A stretch of 64,000 nt of DNA. Origin: Glebionis coronaria. Taxonomy: Eukaryota > Streptophyta > Magnoliopsida > Asterales > Asteraceae. Where the stretch lies: NCBI GenBank assembly GCA_025667525.1, contig CM046876.1:479032557-479096556 (forward strand), in the 5' to 3' direction. Under the pieces are notes generated by a model. The model worked only from the letters and a program-made list of their open reading frames with translations. It was not told where the DNA came from and ran no database searches. This document shows positions 1-10,720 of this stretch, in pieces (within the stretch, counting starts at the first letter, position 1; each line of letters begins with the position of its first letter). A program made the translations under genes and the position numbers.

Positions 1-775
1 GATCATATTCTAGGGTTGATAACTTGTACCTTATGCTTTATGAACTTGTAACTTGACTTGAAATGAATGTATATTCTTATTATGATATGTAATTGAGTTT
101 TATAATTTGTGGTAAAAGATTAGATTCTAATTCAATGTAATATGGATTTTATATGCTAATCTTGGTTACTAGGTCTTAATTTGTAATTAGCCTTGGATTA
201 GTGAATATTAGCAATTTGGGGTCAATTAACTTTCCTTTATACGATATATTGTAATTAATACATTGTTTTTTATAATAGTTCATGGATTTTATGTTGTTAC
301 ATTGCTTAAATATTATTTATCAAAGTTTCTAGGTGGTGATCTAGACTATTATTTACAATTACTTGTACTTAGCTTTGCATGGTTTGTTCTTGCCATTCTT
401 AGGTATTATTATGTCCTTAGAGTATACTTTATAACTTTATTATGTTCCATAATGAATTATTCACAATTTTTCTCCATTCATGTTTTACCATTCTTGAGTT
501 TATAATTTATTTAAAGGAATTCTAGGGTTTCTAAGGGAATTTAGGGCATTATGGTTATATTTGAGATGTTCTTATTGACATTGAACTTATTATATCTCTT
601 TTATAGTTTAGACTTGTATCTTTCATTATTATAGGATTGTGTGGTTATAATAGTTTATGGTGTGAGAAGCAGTTCATTCTACTAAGTAATACACAAAAAA
701 CAAAAATTTCTAGTGGCTTTTCCACTCCTATTCAATCATAGCATATATTACACTTGCAATTTTTATGGGTTGTCA
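1..775 (-). repeat. 3' LTR (partial) of the gag-only element
   Basis: AT-rich sequence matching 17943-18744 with small differences and indels. It ends at 775 with the terminal CA of the plus strand, directly beside a purine-rich tract (minus strand) at 776-812. Only the part of the LTR nearest the interior is in the window. No gene is supported here: the small plus-strand ORF at 263-505 is part of the LTR. Confidence 0.8.
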
Positions 776-812
776 TACCCTCTTCCCCTTAAAGAAATCT
801 CGTCCCGAGATT
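776..812 (-). other. Polypurine tract next to the 3' LTR
   Basis: Read on the minus strand, this is GGGACGAGATTTCTTTAAGG followed by GGAAGAGGGTA and then the LTR start TGACAACCC. A purine-rich run immediately before the 3' LTR is the expected plus-strand primer for reverse transcription. The GGGACGAGATTT motif recalls the 3' end of chromovirus interiors, although the pol gene itself is absent. Confidence 0.65.
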
Positions 813-1877
813 GTAATCATAGTGTATCAAAAAGGCAGATGTAGTTCTTGTGTTTTGCTTAACATTCTATTCATATATCAATGAATAAAGTTCTTACTGT
901 TGTTATTTCTTCTTACTAAATCTCTTTATTAGAGCTATCACGAAGAATAAACACTTATGATGTATTGACCATTTAGGTTGTAATTAAATCTTATAAAGAT
1001 TACAAGAATGAGTGTAGATTGCAGCAATTAATCAGGTAAATCCTCTTTAGTTCTCTAAATAGGAAGGGAAATGTGATTATTTATGAGTTTCTTTGGGTAA
1101 AACTCAAGTTCATAAGTCATAGCTTGCCTAAAAATCTTGGATTGATTATTGCATCTAAGATCAATAAGGGAAGCATTTCACCACTGTTAATACTGTTTAC
1201 ATGGTGTAGGTTCTCATCCTTCTTGAGAAAATATTTGTGATTACTCTTGGAAAAGATGTTTCACAAATCATCATTTTAATCCAGTAAACAGCTAAAAGTT
1301 ACTTCTTATTGCACTATGAATGATCTATTACTATAATACCTTCATAGGTGCTATTCCAGATAATGCAATGCATACATGGAGTATGAAATTCTAATATCTG
1401 GATAGTTCTCTCACTTAACCTATTGGTATAAAGGGAAATGTTCTTTCTTAATGTATTCAAATTTGCAAATATCGGTACTTTATGTCAACATATATTTTGG
1501 GGATAATCTTGTTAAAGTTTCCATATCCTTTATGAAATACAATTGACAATGATCCAGATGGTGTCATGTCGTATCTTAAGAAATTCTGAGATAAGTTTCT
1601 CATAACTTGTTCTTACCTATTTTTCATAAGAAAAGTTTAGGTTAAACATTTTGTAATTTAGATTTCGATATTCCGTTAAGACATAAGTGGGAATATATAG
1701 TCCAAAGATAATCAAATAATTCTAAGTACATGTAACACAAATGAGTTATTCTGCCAGATAGTGAAGTAAAATAACACTTAGAAAATGAAATCAAAAACTT
1801 CATAGATTTTTAATGAAAATACTCACGTATGTTTAACACACTTATTCATTTACAAAGCACGGAAATCTTAGAAAAAT
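813..1877. other. Non-coding interior between gag and polypurine tract
   Basis: About 1.1 kb of AT-rich sequence where pol would lie in an autonomous relative. I see no ORF and no RT, RNase H or integrase motif in any frame. It is best read as the pol-replacing spacer of a non-autonomous element. Confidence 0.6.
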
Positions 1878-2840
1878 CTAAAAATTCGCCTTGCTCCAAC
1901 AATATCGGGTTTGATGACCTATTTTGAAGCAGTTCTGGCACTTTTTTGTGCAGTTTCCAGTGTGATGCAATAGACAATTCATACATTGGGGAATGTGTCT
2001 AGCATAGTCATCGTATTTTATAGGTTGGGAATGGTTAACTAGGTTAGTATTTGGGTAATATTGGTAGGGAAAATAGGGATCATAGGTGAAGTTTAAGGGA
2101 TATGGTTTAGTTTCAGTATATTCTTCTTCTTCTTCTTTGATAAATTTACGTTTAAGGGTGTTGGATTCTTGCACAGGATTGTGCTTGATTACATGATCCA
2201 TTAATTTCTGGGAGATCTTAATGGCTTCTTCTAAACTATGGGTTTTAGAAATAGTAATCATCCTTTTGAATCTTTGGGGAAATCCTTTGATAAAAGCCTT
2301 CATAATCCTTTGTGAATCAGTGATAGGATACAATTCTGCTAACTCTTGAAATTTTCTCAAATAGGATTTGAGATCAGTTCCTCGTATTACTAGGTTGCAA
2401 AATTCCTTTTTCACTTTCTCGATTTCTTTTGAAGGATAATATCGGGTTATTAGGAGGCACTTAAAATCTAACCGTTTCGTCTTATAGGCTTCGTCTAAAC
2501 CAACAATTTGAGCATAGTAATTCCACCATGAGAATGCTTCATTAGTTAGGGTACTAATAGCAAGCTTTACTTGGCGATCCTCAACGCAACTATTTTGGGA
2601 GAAAATTGTTTCTGTCCTCTTAATCCAATGGGCAATACTAATAACATCTTCATTTCCTTGGAATTTATATAACTGGCTAGTTATATAGTCTTCCGTTGGA
2701 TTGGCATTCCTTACTATTTTGAAGATTGGTATTTTCAAGGTTGTAGCTACTTCATCGTTAGTTTTTTGCTGAAGTCTTTCGGGAGTTAGGGTAGAAGATA
2801 CTGATGTCCTTAAATGTGTCATTCTGAAATTAGAAGACAA
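1878..2840 (-). CDS. Retrotransposon Gag (capsid plus nucleocapsid)
   Basis: Intact 320-residue ORF. Residues about 60-190 resemble the Ty3-type retrotransposon gag domain: a Trp-rich capsid region with AFSWWNYYAQ near residue 105 and a helix with FQELAELYP near 165. The C-terminus carries a CCHC zinc knuckle, CQNCFKIGHQTRYC (CX2CX4HX4C), preceded by another Cys/His cluster (CMNCLLHHTGNCTKKC). This paired arrangement is usual for chromovirus-type Gag. A lysine/glutamate-rich linker lies before the knuckle. Gag would form the particle and bind element RNA. The frame is unbroken although the element has no pol, so selection on Gag, or recent mobility with helper enzymes, is plausible. The start chosen is the first ATG after the stop-rich leader. 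Confidence 0.85.
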   Translation of the reverse strand: MSSNFRMTHLRTSVSSTLTPERLQQKTNDEVATTLKIPIFKIVRNANPTEDYITSQLYKFQGNEDVISIAHWIKRTETIFSQNSCVEDRQVKLAISTLTNEAFSWWNYYAQIVGLDEAYKTKRLDFKCLLITRYYPSKEIEKVKKEFCNLVIRGTDLKSYLRKFQELAELYPITDSQRIMKAFIKGFPQRFKRMITISKTHSLEEAIKISQKLMDHVIKHNPVQESNTLKRKFIKEEEEEYTETKPYPLNFTYDPYFPYQYYPNTNLVNHSQPIKYDDYARHIPQCMNCLLHHTGNCTKKCQNCFKIGHQTRYCWSKANF

Positions 2841-3313
2841 TTTTTTTGAAATTTAGATATACTTGTCTATTTAAGCATTTGTCATATGTGTATACATACA
2901 ACGCTTTACGAGCATAAATTTTCCAAAAATTTAGAAACATAAAAGTTTTCAGGGAATACGTTTATAGGGTTCTAACAACTAACAACTTGTCCTAGGTTTC
3001 TTAGGTTATTTATCTTTTATTTAGATTAATATTCTCTTTAACCAAATAGACTTTGAGAAGTCCTTTTTAGTTTAAGATAATATCTCTCTTTTGCTATAAT
3101 TCTTTTAAAGACTTATACTTTTCAAGTATTTCTCTTTTCTAGAATAATATGCAAATAAAGGAAAGATGAAAAAGAAACTTTTATTTATTAACAATCTGCT
3201 TTACTGATGGACAGATAAGCTTCTTTGTTACATAAAAGTAAAGACTGATAGCTAAAATATTTACAAGGCTTTTTGGGAAGCTGAAATATTTAAAAGCTGG
3301 TCTATTTCTTTTC

Positions 3314-3850
3314 CTAGGGATTCTTAATTTCTGCTAAGAGAGCTTTGATGTTGTCTTGGTGTCGAACTTGAATATCCTCGATAAGTTTTTCCATTTTTGT
3401 CATTCTTGCTCTTGCTAAGGTGATTTCCTCTTCACTTATCCTTTGCATATTACGTAACTCAAAATTCTCATTGCTTACTCTTACAAAATTATTCTCTAAT
3501 TTCTCTATTTCCTCTTGCATCATTTGTTGTTCACACCTTCGCCTTTCGACTTCATATTCTAAATCCTCAATACGGTTGGGTGGCACTTTATTGAAATAAC
3601 TAATCATATTCTCCATTTGTTCTAAAAGTAGGTTTTGGTTATTTGGGATATTATTGGAAGCTTGAGATGAAGGAGTTTGATATTGCAAAATAGGTATATT
3701 TTCATTATTTGGTTAGGGATTATTTTCTGGTGAAAAAGGGTTAAGGTGATTATTATTATTAGCAGAAAGGGCTAGTACTAAAGGTTCAGGAAAATCCAAA
3801 AGGTAAAGATGTTCTGGTTCCAAATCGATGGGATGAAAATAGGAAGACAT
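3314..3850 (-). pseudogene. ORF upstream of gag with a coiled-coil region, one in-frame stop
   Basis: The frame opens at an ATG at 3850-3848, continues for 45 codons to a TAA at 3715-3713, and goes on in the same frame to the stop at 3314. The second half (124 residues from the ATG at 3688) is rich in Glu, Arg and Lys and contains heptad-like spacing from about residue 45 to 110, suggesting a coiled coil. It precedes gag on the same strand, where some plant Ty3 elements carry an N-terminal Gag extension or a separate small ORF. Function is unknown. It could be translated from the second ATG alone, or be a broken N-terminal Gag segment. Confidence 0.5.
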
Positions 3851-4081
3851 ATTTCTAAAGACGTCGGTAAAAAGAAAAATTACTTCTATCAGTAGCTAGC
3901 ACTATATTATTTACACATACTATCATTTAAACACATAACAACATTACTAGAAATCTTACATGTCACTTACAACATTTTGCAGCAACATGATTTTTGACGC
4001 GGAGACTTCACTTGGAAATTTTATTTTAAGAAAATCAGTTATAGTTAAGATTTTTAAATCTCTTAGTTCTCTATAACTATA
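3851..4081 (-). other. 5' leader of the gag-only element
   Basis: Sequence between the primer binding site and the first ORF. No coding signal seen. Confidence 0.5.
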
Positions 4082-4093
4082 GCTCTGATGCCA
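4082..4093 (-). other. Primer binding site (initiator-Met type)
   Basis: Read on the minus strand, TGGCATCAGAGC lies three bases after the LTR end GGTGTTACA. It differs at one base from TGGTATCAGAGC, the usual plant site pairing with the 3' end of initiator tRNA-Met. It fixes the 5' LTR boundary and the element's direction. Confidence 0.75.
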
Positions 4094-4690
4094 CTATGTA
4101 ACACCTCATTTTTACCTTGATGCAACAGAATAATTTTTTTAGGGGTATTACTTCATGATATGAAAGCAAAGTAATAGAAAACAGCTCAAAAGAGTGTTTA
4201 AATAAACTTCATTTATTCTTTAAAAATTTATCATTCAAAATCAAAGATTTTTAATAAAACAACTGTACATACGCTGTACATGACAGGTTCCCGAGATCTA
4301 GGAAATAGGTTTGAATGACAAAATATTCCAAGATTATATCTCTCCACGTCATTAGTATGCTGCTCCATGCTATCAATTTCAGTACTTGAAATATATGCTT
4401 TAAGTCAACACAAAGGTTGAGTGAATTCATAGGTTTTAAAATAAGTTTGAATACAAGATTCTTTTTCCTGAGCTACGTTGTTATTTGATTGTAAGTTTGA
4501 ATAAAATGATGATTCAATTGCACTAAGATTATGATACCGCGACTAGATATAATAACCAACAGTTTGCCCTTATAAGGAAGTCTGCCAAACTATCCTGATT
4601 AGAAAAATAAAGTATGCCTGTTTAACCACTGAGGTGCTAGAAAGTGCGACTTGCCCAGACAGGAGATGTCAGTCTCTAATAGTACTATTT

Positions 4691-4695
4691 ACGAT
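4691..4695. repeat. Target site duplication of the Tat element (left ACGAT)
   Basis: ACGAT here is repeated exactly at 15661-15665. Five-base duplications are standard for Ty3-type integration. The sites flank the TG...CA ends of the two LTRs and show insertion into the LTR of the gag-only element. Confidence 0.9.
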
Positions 4696-5280
4696 TGTTG
4701 ATGCAAAAGTTGGGTGATCCTTGCTAGACCCGAATTAGGCTTAATTCGGGCTGGCTGGGCTCCGGCTCCTGCACCAAGTGAACTATATGGTTGGGATCCT
4801 GCACACTAAACAACACGCGTTAGACTTACCGTGGGAATGTTTCCCACGATTAGACTCCAGCGTGAGAGTAAGTAATCGGTTAGGGTTTATAGGAATCGGA
4901 TGAGTTGAGAGTGTATAGAACGTAATACCTTTGTGGAACCCTTGGGGGTTCCTTTTATAGGCAGTGAAACCCTAGTGGGTTGTCACTGATACTTCGGCCC
5001 CAAGGAAAGGATAAGTACCAGAATTAGATTGATTGTTATCTTCTAATTATGGTGAGTGAATATCCTCTTCTTTGGGGTAAATCCTATTCATAAACAGAAT
5101 ATGATTCTGTCTAACCCTGTACCGGCCGTGTCGGGCCGTGGGCCGCACACGTGTGTGCGGTTAATGTTCATCCAAGCCTATGAGCTCAAATAACATTATT
5201 CCCACCCATCCGTGATGGGCCGGATACGGGTAGTACCCGTGGGCCGGGATCCTGACCCGGCTGGGGACTATACGTCATCA
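4696..5280 (-). repeat. 3' LTR of the Tat element
   Basis: 585 bp, more GC-rich than its surroundings and full of short perfect hairpins: 4729-4750 (9 bp arms), 4830-4848 (8 bp), 4935-4952 (7 bp), 5143-5160 (8 bp) and 5226-5240 (6 bp). A minus-strand TATA box, CCTATAAAAGG at 4951-4961, lies where a promoter for element transcription is expected. Followed at 5281 by the polypurine tract (minus strand CTAGGGGGACA). Confidence 0.9.
4951..4961 (-). promoter_or_regulatory. TATA box of the Tat LTR promoter
   Basis: CCTATAAAAGG on the minus strand, also present in the other LTR. The 4935-4952 hairpin starts just downstream, so the 5' end of element RNA probably lies in or near that hairpin. Confidence 0.55.
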
Positions 5281-5292
5281 TGTCCCCCTAGT
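5281..5292 (-). other. Polypurine tract of the Tat element
   Basis: Minus strand reads CTAGGGGGACA directly before the LTR start TGATGACG. This is the expected position and composition for the plus-strand primer. Confidence 0.65.
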
Positions 5293-5726
5293 CTAGTTGT
5301 TACAGCCGTAGGCGTAACCTCTAGACTATCAAGATGCTCTCCGGACATACCAAGAAAGACCTAGGGAATGATAAATATTTAAGATTTTGCTTTGGCCGCA
5401 CGTGGCTACCTGTCTTAGGAATGTTATTCCAATAGGACCTCAGCCGCACGTAACGGCCGAGACAAATTAAATGTTGCATTGAATATTGTCTTACGTAAGA
5501 CCGCATATCCCGACACAAGAATAAATGCATTAATGGTAGTCAATTGGTCAGCCGCACTTCTGCAAAAGTGCACCATTAATGCCCACCAATGAGCCACGTA
5601 AAACTTCTAAGAAGTGACCCGTGGGTCCCTTTTGACGTTTCAGAAGTGTCAGAAATCCCATCAGTTGGATAGGCGTAGTGGCCTACACGTGTCAAACATC
5701 CACGTTACCTCGGAAATCGAGGCAAC

Positions 5727-5737
5727 CCTATATAAGA
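5727..5737 (+). promoter_or_regulatory. TATA box for the antisense gene
   Basis: CCTATATAAGA on the plus strand, about 160 bases before the ATG at 5897. Transcription would start near 5755-5765. This suggests the antisense gene has its own promoter inside the element rather than relying on the LTR, which points the other way. Confidence 0.55.
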
Positions 5738-5896
5738 GTTGGTGTGTGCGTTTGTTACACACATAGTTCACACTCTTTCCGCCATTGTTATTTATTGGCG
5801 TTGGACTTTCCATCCTCCAAACTTTTGCCTTCTATTCCACGGATTTCCTCCGCCGCAGGTTAGATCATCACGCCTTACAAACCCTTTTTATAAAAC

Positions 5897-8647
5897 ATGG
5901 TAAAGGACAACCCTCTTATCACAGATGTCCTGAACGTGATGTCTGCGGAAAAATACATAGACTTTTTGTCGAAGTATTATATTCCCGAAAGCGTACACCC
6001 CACCTATCCAGGTGAAGGTGAGGCAATTACGGATGCACCAAAGGGGAAGATAGGCGTGTACACGCGCCTATTTGACTCGGCCAACTACCGTATCCCCCTG
6101 TCTAAATTCCTGGTAGATCTGCTTTCATACTATGATTTCCACATAACCCAGCTTCACTGTATAGGGGCGTGTAAAATCAATCAATTTGAAATTACATGCC
6201 ATACATGCGACGTAACTCCGACCGTGAACCTATTCAGGGCGTTTTACTCCCCCCAACTAGTGAATGGGTGGCTATCATTTAAAAACGATCCGGGAACGCC
6301 CCCATGACGTATAGGAAGCCCTTAGACTCCCTTAAGAACTGGTATGACCATTACTTTTTTGTTGATGAAAAAGTATTCCCCACTCCATTCATCCTTAAAA
6401 CCAGGGTACCCAAAGATTCTCCGCCCAAATAAAAAAGACTATAGCAGCAGAGACCTGAAAATACTAGATACCCATCGCACAGAATTCCATAAGGGGTTGC
6501 CGGAACATTTTCTGTGCTTAGTAGGATTAAGCCGTCATTATTATGGGAGGGAGAACTTATGTCCATGCTTTCTGACGGAGCGTGGACAGGGTAGGTTTAC
6601 TTATGCTTTGTAGATGTGATAAACGTTATTTGTATTGTAAGACCGTACTGACCCGTGTATTTATAAATGTCCGCAGAGATGAACCTACACGGATTATTGC
6701 GCTAGGGCGACCCAATGAAGGTGCCTGAAGGATTCCGCCCTTTGAAGGAGAATGAACTCCCCCCTCTCGATGCGACCGCAGACCGTACCATTCCACTCGA
6801 AGAAACTTCCGAGCAAAGATCGAATGAAGAGGAGCCTATTATCGAGAAATCCCCTTTGGATTTCCATAATGAAGATGGTGGAGAGCTGCTGTTGGAGGGC
6901 GCCGTGACGCACCAGGAAGATGAAGGTGATTTCCTCAACCTTGAGGATGAAGACATCACTCAAACCTCTGGGTCCCCCAAGCCCACATCCAGAAAGAGAA
7001 AGACCACCAGGAGGGTGGCAAAGACACTAGGGGATAAGGCGGGGGACTCGAATGCTCCCCCAAAGAAACTAAGGAAAGACCATCCGCAGTACCAAGAGGG
7101 AAGTGGCACTGCAACGGCCCAGGCCAACCCCTCGCCGCACATGGATGAACAAGTCTGGCGGGCTACCCCCGTGAGTGCTGTAGCTCCTACCGCCCCGGAA
7201 CCTGCGACTGGTACCATGTAAGCACCCTCTCGTCTTTTAATCTTTCCTTGTCTTACTTTTTGTTAAATATAAAATGCCTAAACAGAAATTGAATATGTCA
7301 ATAACAGGGCAGACCCGTCGACTGTAGCTCAAGAGGAAGAGGTGGAAAGGAACCCCTCCCCCACGACATCAATCAGACCTCCATCCTCTGCTGCGACACA
7401 TGCCGAGGAGCCACTTCCTGAAGGACCAGAGAACAGTCTGTGCCTAGCATGGAATCTCTCTAGTTTAACAAGGTTGGAGGTGGAGTCTGAGTGTTCGGAA
7501 TTTATCGAGAATATTACCCCTCCTTCCCTTGCTCAAGACTTGGACGAGCTAGACCATGAGTCCTTGCTGGAGAAATTTGATGTGTCATCCGCACATCAAG
7601 TGACGGTGGGTGCCGCCTTAAGACGTCGTCTGATCAAGGCCCTGGCGAATGTGAAGCGTGCAGACAAAAGGATAGCTCGTCGTGAAGCATTAGTTGTGAA
7701 GAATGAGAAGACCATTGCTTCCTTGCAAACGGCGCTGGTTACGGCCGAGGCTACAGTGAAGGAGCAAGTCCATCACGCCAACAACCGAGAAAAACGCATC
7801 ACCGAGCTCGAGGCCCTCGTAGCCGCATCTAACGAGAAGGTATGCTTTCAACAAGAATATTATATATATATTTATATTTTTGACCCAAGAAGAAAAAAAA
7901 ACATATTATCCTTGTGATAACTCTAAGTTCCATATGCAGGTGTCCACGGCCGAAGCCTCTACCAAAGCCGTAACCGTACAAGCATTCAACATCAGACAGG
8001 AGCGCGATGCGCTGAAGGATGAGCTAGCACAAGTGCGGACCAATTTGGACGAGCAAGCTACAACAGCTGAGGAAGAGCTAAGCAAGATGGTCACAGATTG
8101 TGCTGAAAGGATGTGTCCTCCTTTGCTATCTGCCATAGCTGAGCGTAGGTGGATGATTGGACAAGGAATGCGCCTTACCGTAAGCAAGGTTATGGAAGCT
8201 CCGTACCTGCTGCAAGCATTCGCCGGGGTCGTGTCAGATGAGATCGACCGTGGTAGGCATGAGGGCTTGGTCCAGGCTGCGGAATTGATAGGTAAGAACG
8301 AAGATATTATGCAGCACCCCTACCATAACCCTTCAGCTGCGGACAAGATGACCGCGTCAATGGACGCACTTGCGGAAATCCAACACCCTCTTTTGGACGA
8401 GCTGGAGGCGCTGAAGGATGCTCCGAACGAACTGGTAATGTCCAAGCTCACTGCGGATCCCATCCAACTGACCTTTCCTACTTACGACTCCGTGTCAAAA
8501 GTAATGAAAGGTGAAAAACTGCTTGCTGAGGCGTTGGATGCGACTACGATCAAGGCGCAGGATGGAAAGAACGCTCGCGGGGAGGCCCTCCGTGCTCTGA
8601 TCGAAGAAGGGAAGAAGGACATAGGGGAATTCCTACCTCCGTTGTAA
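5897..8647 (+). pseudogene. Antisense spliced gene of the Tat element (Transposase_28-like N-terminus, coiled-coil C-terminus), decayed
   Basis: Proposed exons are 5897-6590, 6677-7217, 7308-7839 and 7940-8647, joined by GT-AG introns. Exons 2, 3 and 4 join in frame (phase 2, then phase 0). Exon 1 resembles the plant 'putative gypsy type transposon' domain (Pfam Transposase_28): YRIPLSKFLVDLLSYYDFHI near residue 65, then in shifted frames SLKNWYDHYFFVDE and LPEHFLCLVGLSR. At least one frameshift near 6300, stops near 6430, and a TAG at the start of exon 2 break it. Exon 2 is acidic, then basic (RKRKTTRRV). Exons 3 and 4 encode Ala/Glu-rich heptads and a stable 236-codon tail ending EFLPPL. 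It runs opposite to gag-pol and converges with it. Such antisense ORFs are known in Tat elements (for example Grande and Retand), with unknown function. Confidence 0.7.
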
Positions 8648-9361
8648 TTTATCTTGTAAACATTTGTAGCTTTTATTCGTCCGTGCATGTACACGGCTAA
8701 GACTGATGTGTGAAATAACTGTCTTTTGTATGTAAGTCCGTGACAACCACGACCATTTTATTATGATTTGGAAACTTGCGTATTTTTATTTTGTTAAATA
8801 TCGTATACCGATACTGCATGACATGTCACGTCTTACACAAAAGAGGAAATACATTCAAGTCTATAATTTACTAGACATACGACGTGCGTCTTTACTATGA
8901 AAAGCACTGCGTGAGTACGGCATACGGAAACTTACCACAACGTCTTGTGAGTAAGGTGTCTAGTAAGGATACATGATCCGCGTCGCTGGGGTTGCATCCC
9001 TCTTACGCGACAAGTTTAATTAGTAGGTTCACTTAATCCTCTTACCCCGCCTGGAGGCGTATAGTACATGTACGGTGATTGAATGAATGCATATGAATGA
9101 GACATGGCATATTATAATAATAACTAAAATTTACATGACTAACAAAATCCTAAGAAAAAATGATTTGCCCAAAATAAGCCGTGGAGCTAGCTAGGCACCA
9201 CGACATTTTATTAGAACGTTTACATTTTTTGTTTGAACAAGAATGGGAAGTCTTAAAACAAAAAAGGAACCTAAAAAAAACATAAGAAACAAAACAGATA
9301 GAGTACGTGGATCTTCATTAAAGCCAAGTGTAGCGAAGTATCCATGCGGAAGCCGTAGCTT
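8648..9361. other. Spacer between convergent antisense gene and pol
   Basis: About 700 bp of AT-rich sequence with no ORF. Both neighbouring genes end here, so it probably holds their 3' untranslated regions. No conserved motif recognised. Confidence 0.5.
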
Positions 9362-10720
9362 TCAAAGATAGCACCTTTTGAGATTGGAGATGTTCCATGT
9401 GCGTTCCAGATCGCGGCCATCCATGTCACGTAACTTATACGCGCCTCGTCCTAAGGCTTCCGTGACCTCATACGGTCCTTCCCATTTAGGGCCCAACTTT
9501 CCTGTATTTTCCGCTCGACTTGCTTCGTTAGCACGATAGACATAGTCTCCCGGTCAAAAAGAAACACCTTTAACCTTGGCATCATAATAAGCCTTCATTT
9601 TAGCCTTGGACTTAGCCTCATTGATGGCTGCTATCTCCCTTTTTTCTGTCAATAAATCCAGGTTGATCCGCAGTTGCTCGTCGTTTCTGACGACATTAAC
9701 CTCTGCCGTGCGGATGGTAGGCATTCCTATTTCTGCTGGTATAACGGCTTCGGTGCCGTAGGCCAATGCGAATGGAGTGTCTCCATTGGCTGTTTTGATC
9801 ATGGTCCTATGCGCCCATTAAACATGTGGTAGCTCATCTATCCATTTGGCACTTCGTTCCTCCAGGCGTGCCTTGATGCCGTTTCCCAAGCTTCTTTTTG
9901 CTCGTTCCACAAGGCCATTTGTCTGTGGGTGCTTAACAGACGCGAAGCGCCGTTTGATATTCAATGACGCGCACCAGTCCTTGAATGGGTTATCCGCGAA
10001 CTGTTTACCGTTGTCCGAGATGATTTCTCCTGGTAAGCCAAAACGGCACACAATGTTCTCCCAAACAAACTTTTTAACTTGTTTGCCTGTGATGGATTTG
10101 ACTGCCTTGGCCTCTATCCATCGTGTAAAGTAGTCCATTGCAACAATCAAGAACTTAACTCCCCCCGCAGCTACAGGAAATGGTCCTGCGATGTCGATTC
10201 CCTACTTATAGAATGACCATGGGGATGTAATAGGTGTAAGCTCCTGCTGCGGATGTCGCGGCACTTGTCTATGTACTTGGCAATCACTGCACTTGCGAAT
10301 CATGTCGCGTGCGTCCCTATGCATTATAGGCCAATAATATCCTGTACGTAGGGCTCGAGCTACGACGGATCGTGGACCTGCGTGCATGCCGCATAACCCT
10401 TCATGTATCTCACTGATCACATAAGTGGCCTGACGTGGTCCAACACACCGCAACCACGGCTGCAAGAAAGAGCGCTTATAAAGGATACCTTCTCGAAGCT
10501 CGAAGTGCTGCGACTTCCTTTTGATGCGCCGTGCCGCTTTTTCGTCGTCCGAAAGGGTTTCATTAGTCAAATAGTTGACGATCGGGGTCAACCATGTAGG
10601 TCCATCCTCCTCAACTATAGTAGCGACCTCCCCTTCTGTTATAGACTTTTCCTTGAGTATTTCCACCAAGACTTGCTTGGACAAGTGGGCGAAACTTGTA
10701 GATGCGATCTTGCTAAGAGC
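9362..10720 (-). pseudogene. Tat integrase (3' part of pol), broken
   Basis: One frame runs to the stop at 9362 with three internal stops: TAG 10202-10204, TAA 9818-9820 and TGA 9554-9556. It begins with the integrase zinc-binding region (HEGLCGMHAGPR, then CSDCQ). The catalytic core follows with FTRWIEAKAV, the second Asp in SDNGKQF and the Glu in NGLVERAKRS. The C-terminal part has PGDYVYR and KLGPKWEGPYEV, and ends near NLKRCYL. There is no chromodomain, as expected for Tat. The TAG and TGA stops fit C-to-T or G-to-A changes of tryptophan or arginine codons. Integrase would insert the cDNA, but this copy cannot make it whole. Confidence 0.85.

Noticed and set aside
263..505. Hydrophobic 80-residue ORF
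   Set aside because: Lies in the LTR of the gag-only element and is broken in the other copy near 18240-18480.
5678..6015. Short plus-strand ORFs before the antisense gene
   Set aside because: They cover the presumed promoter and 5' untranslated region and overlap the real start in other frames.
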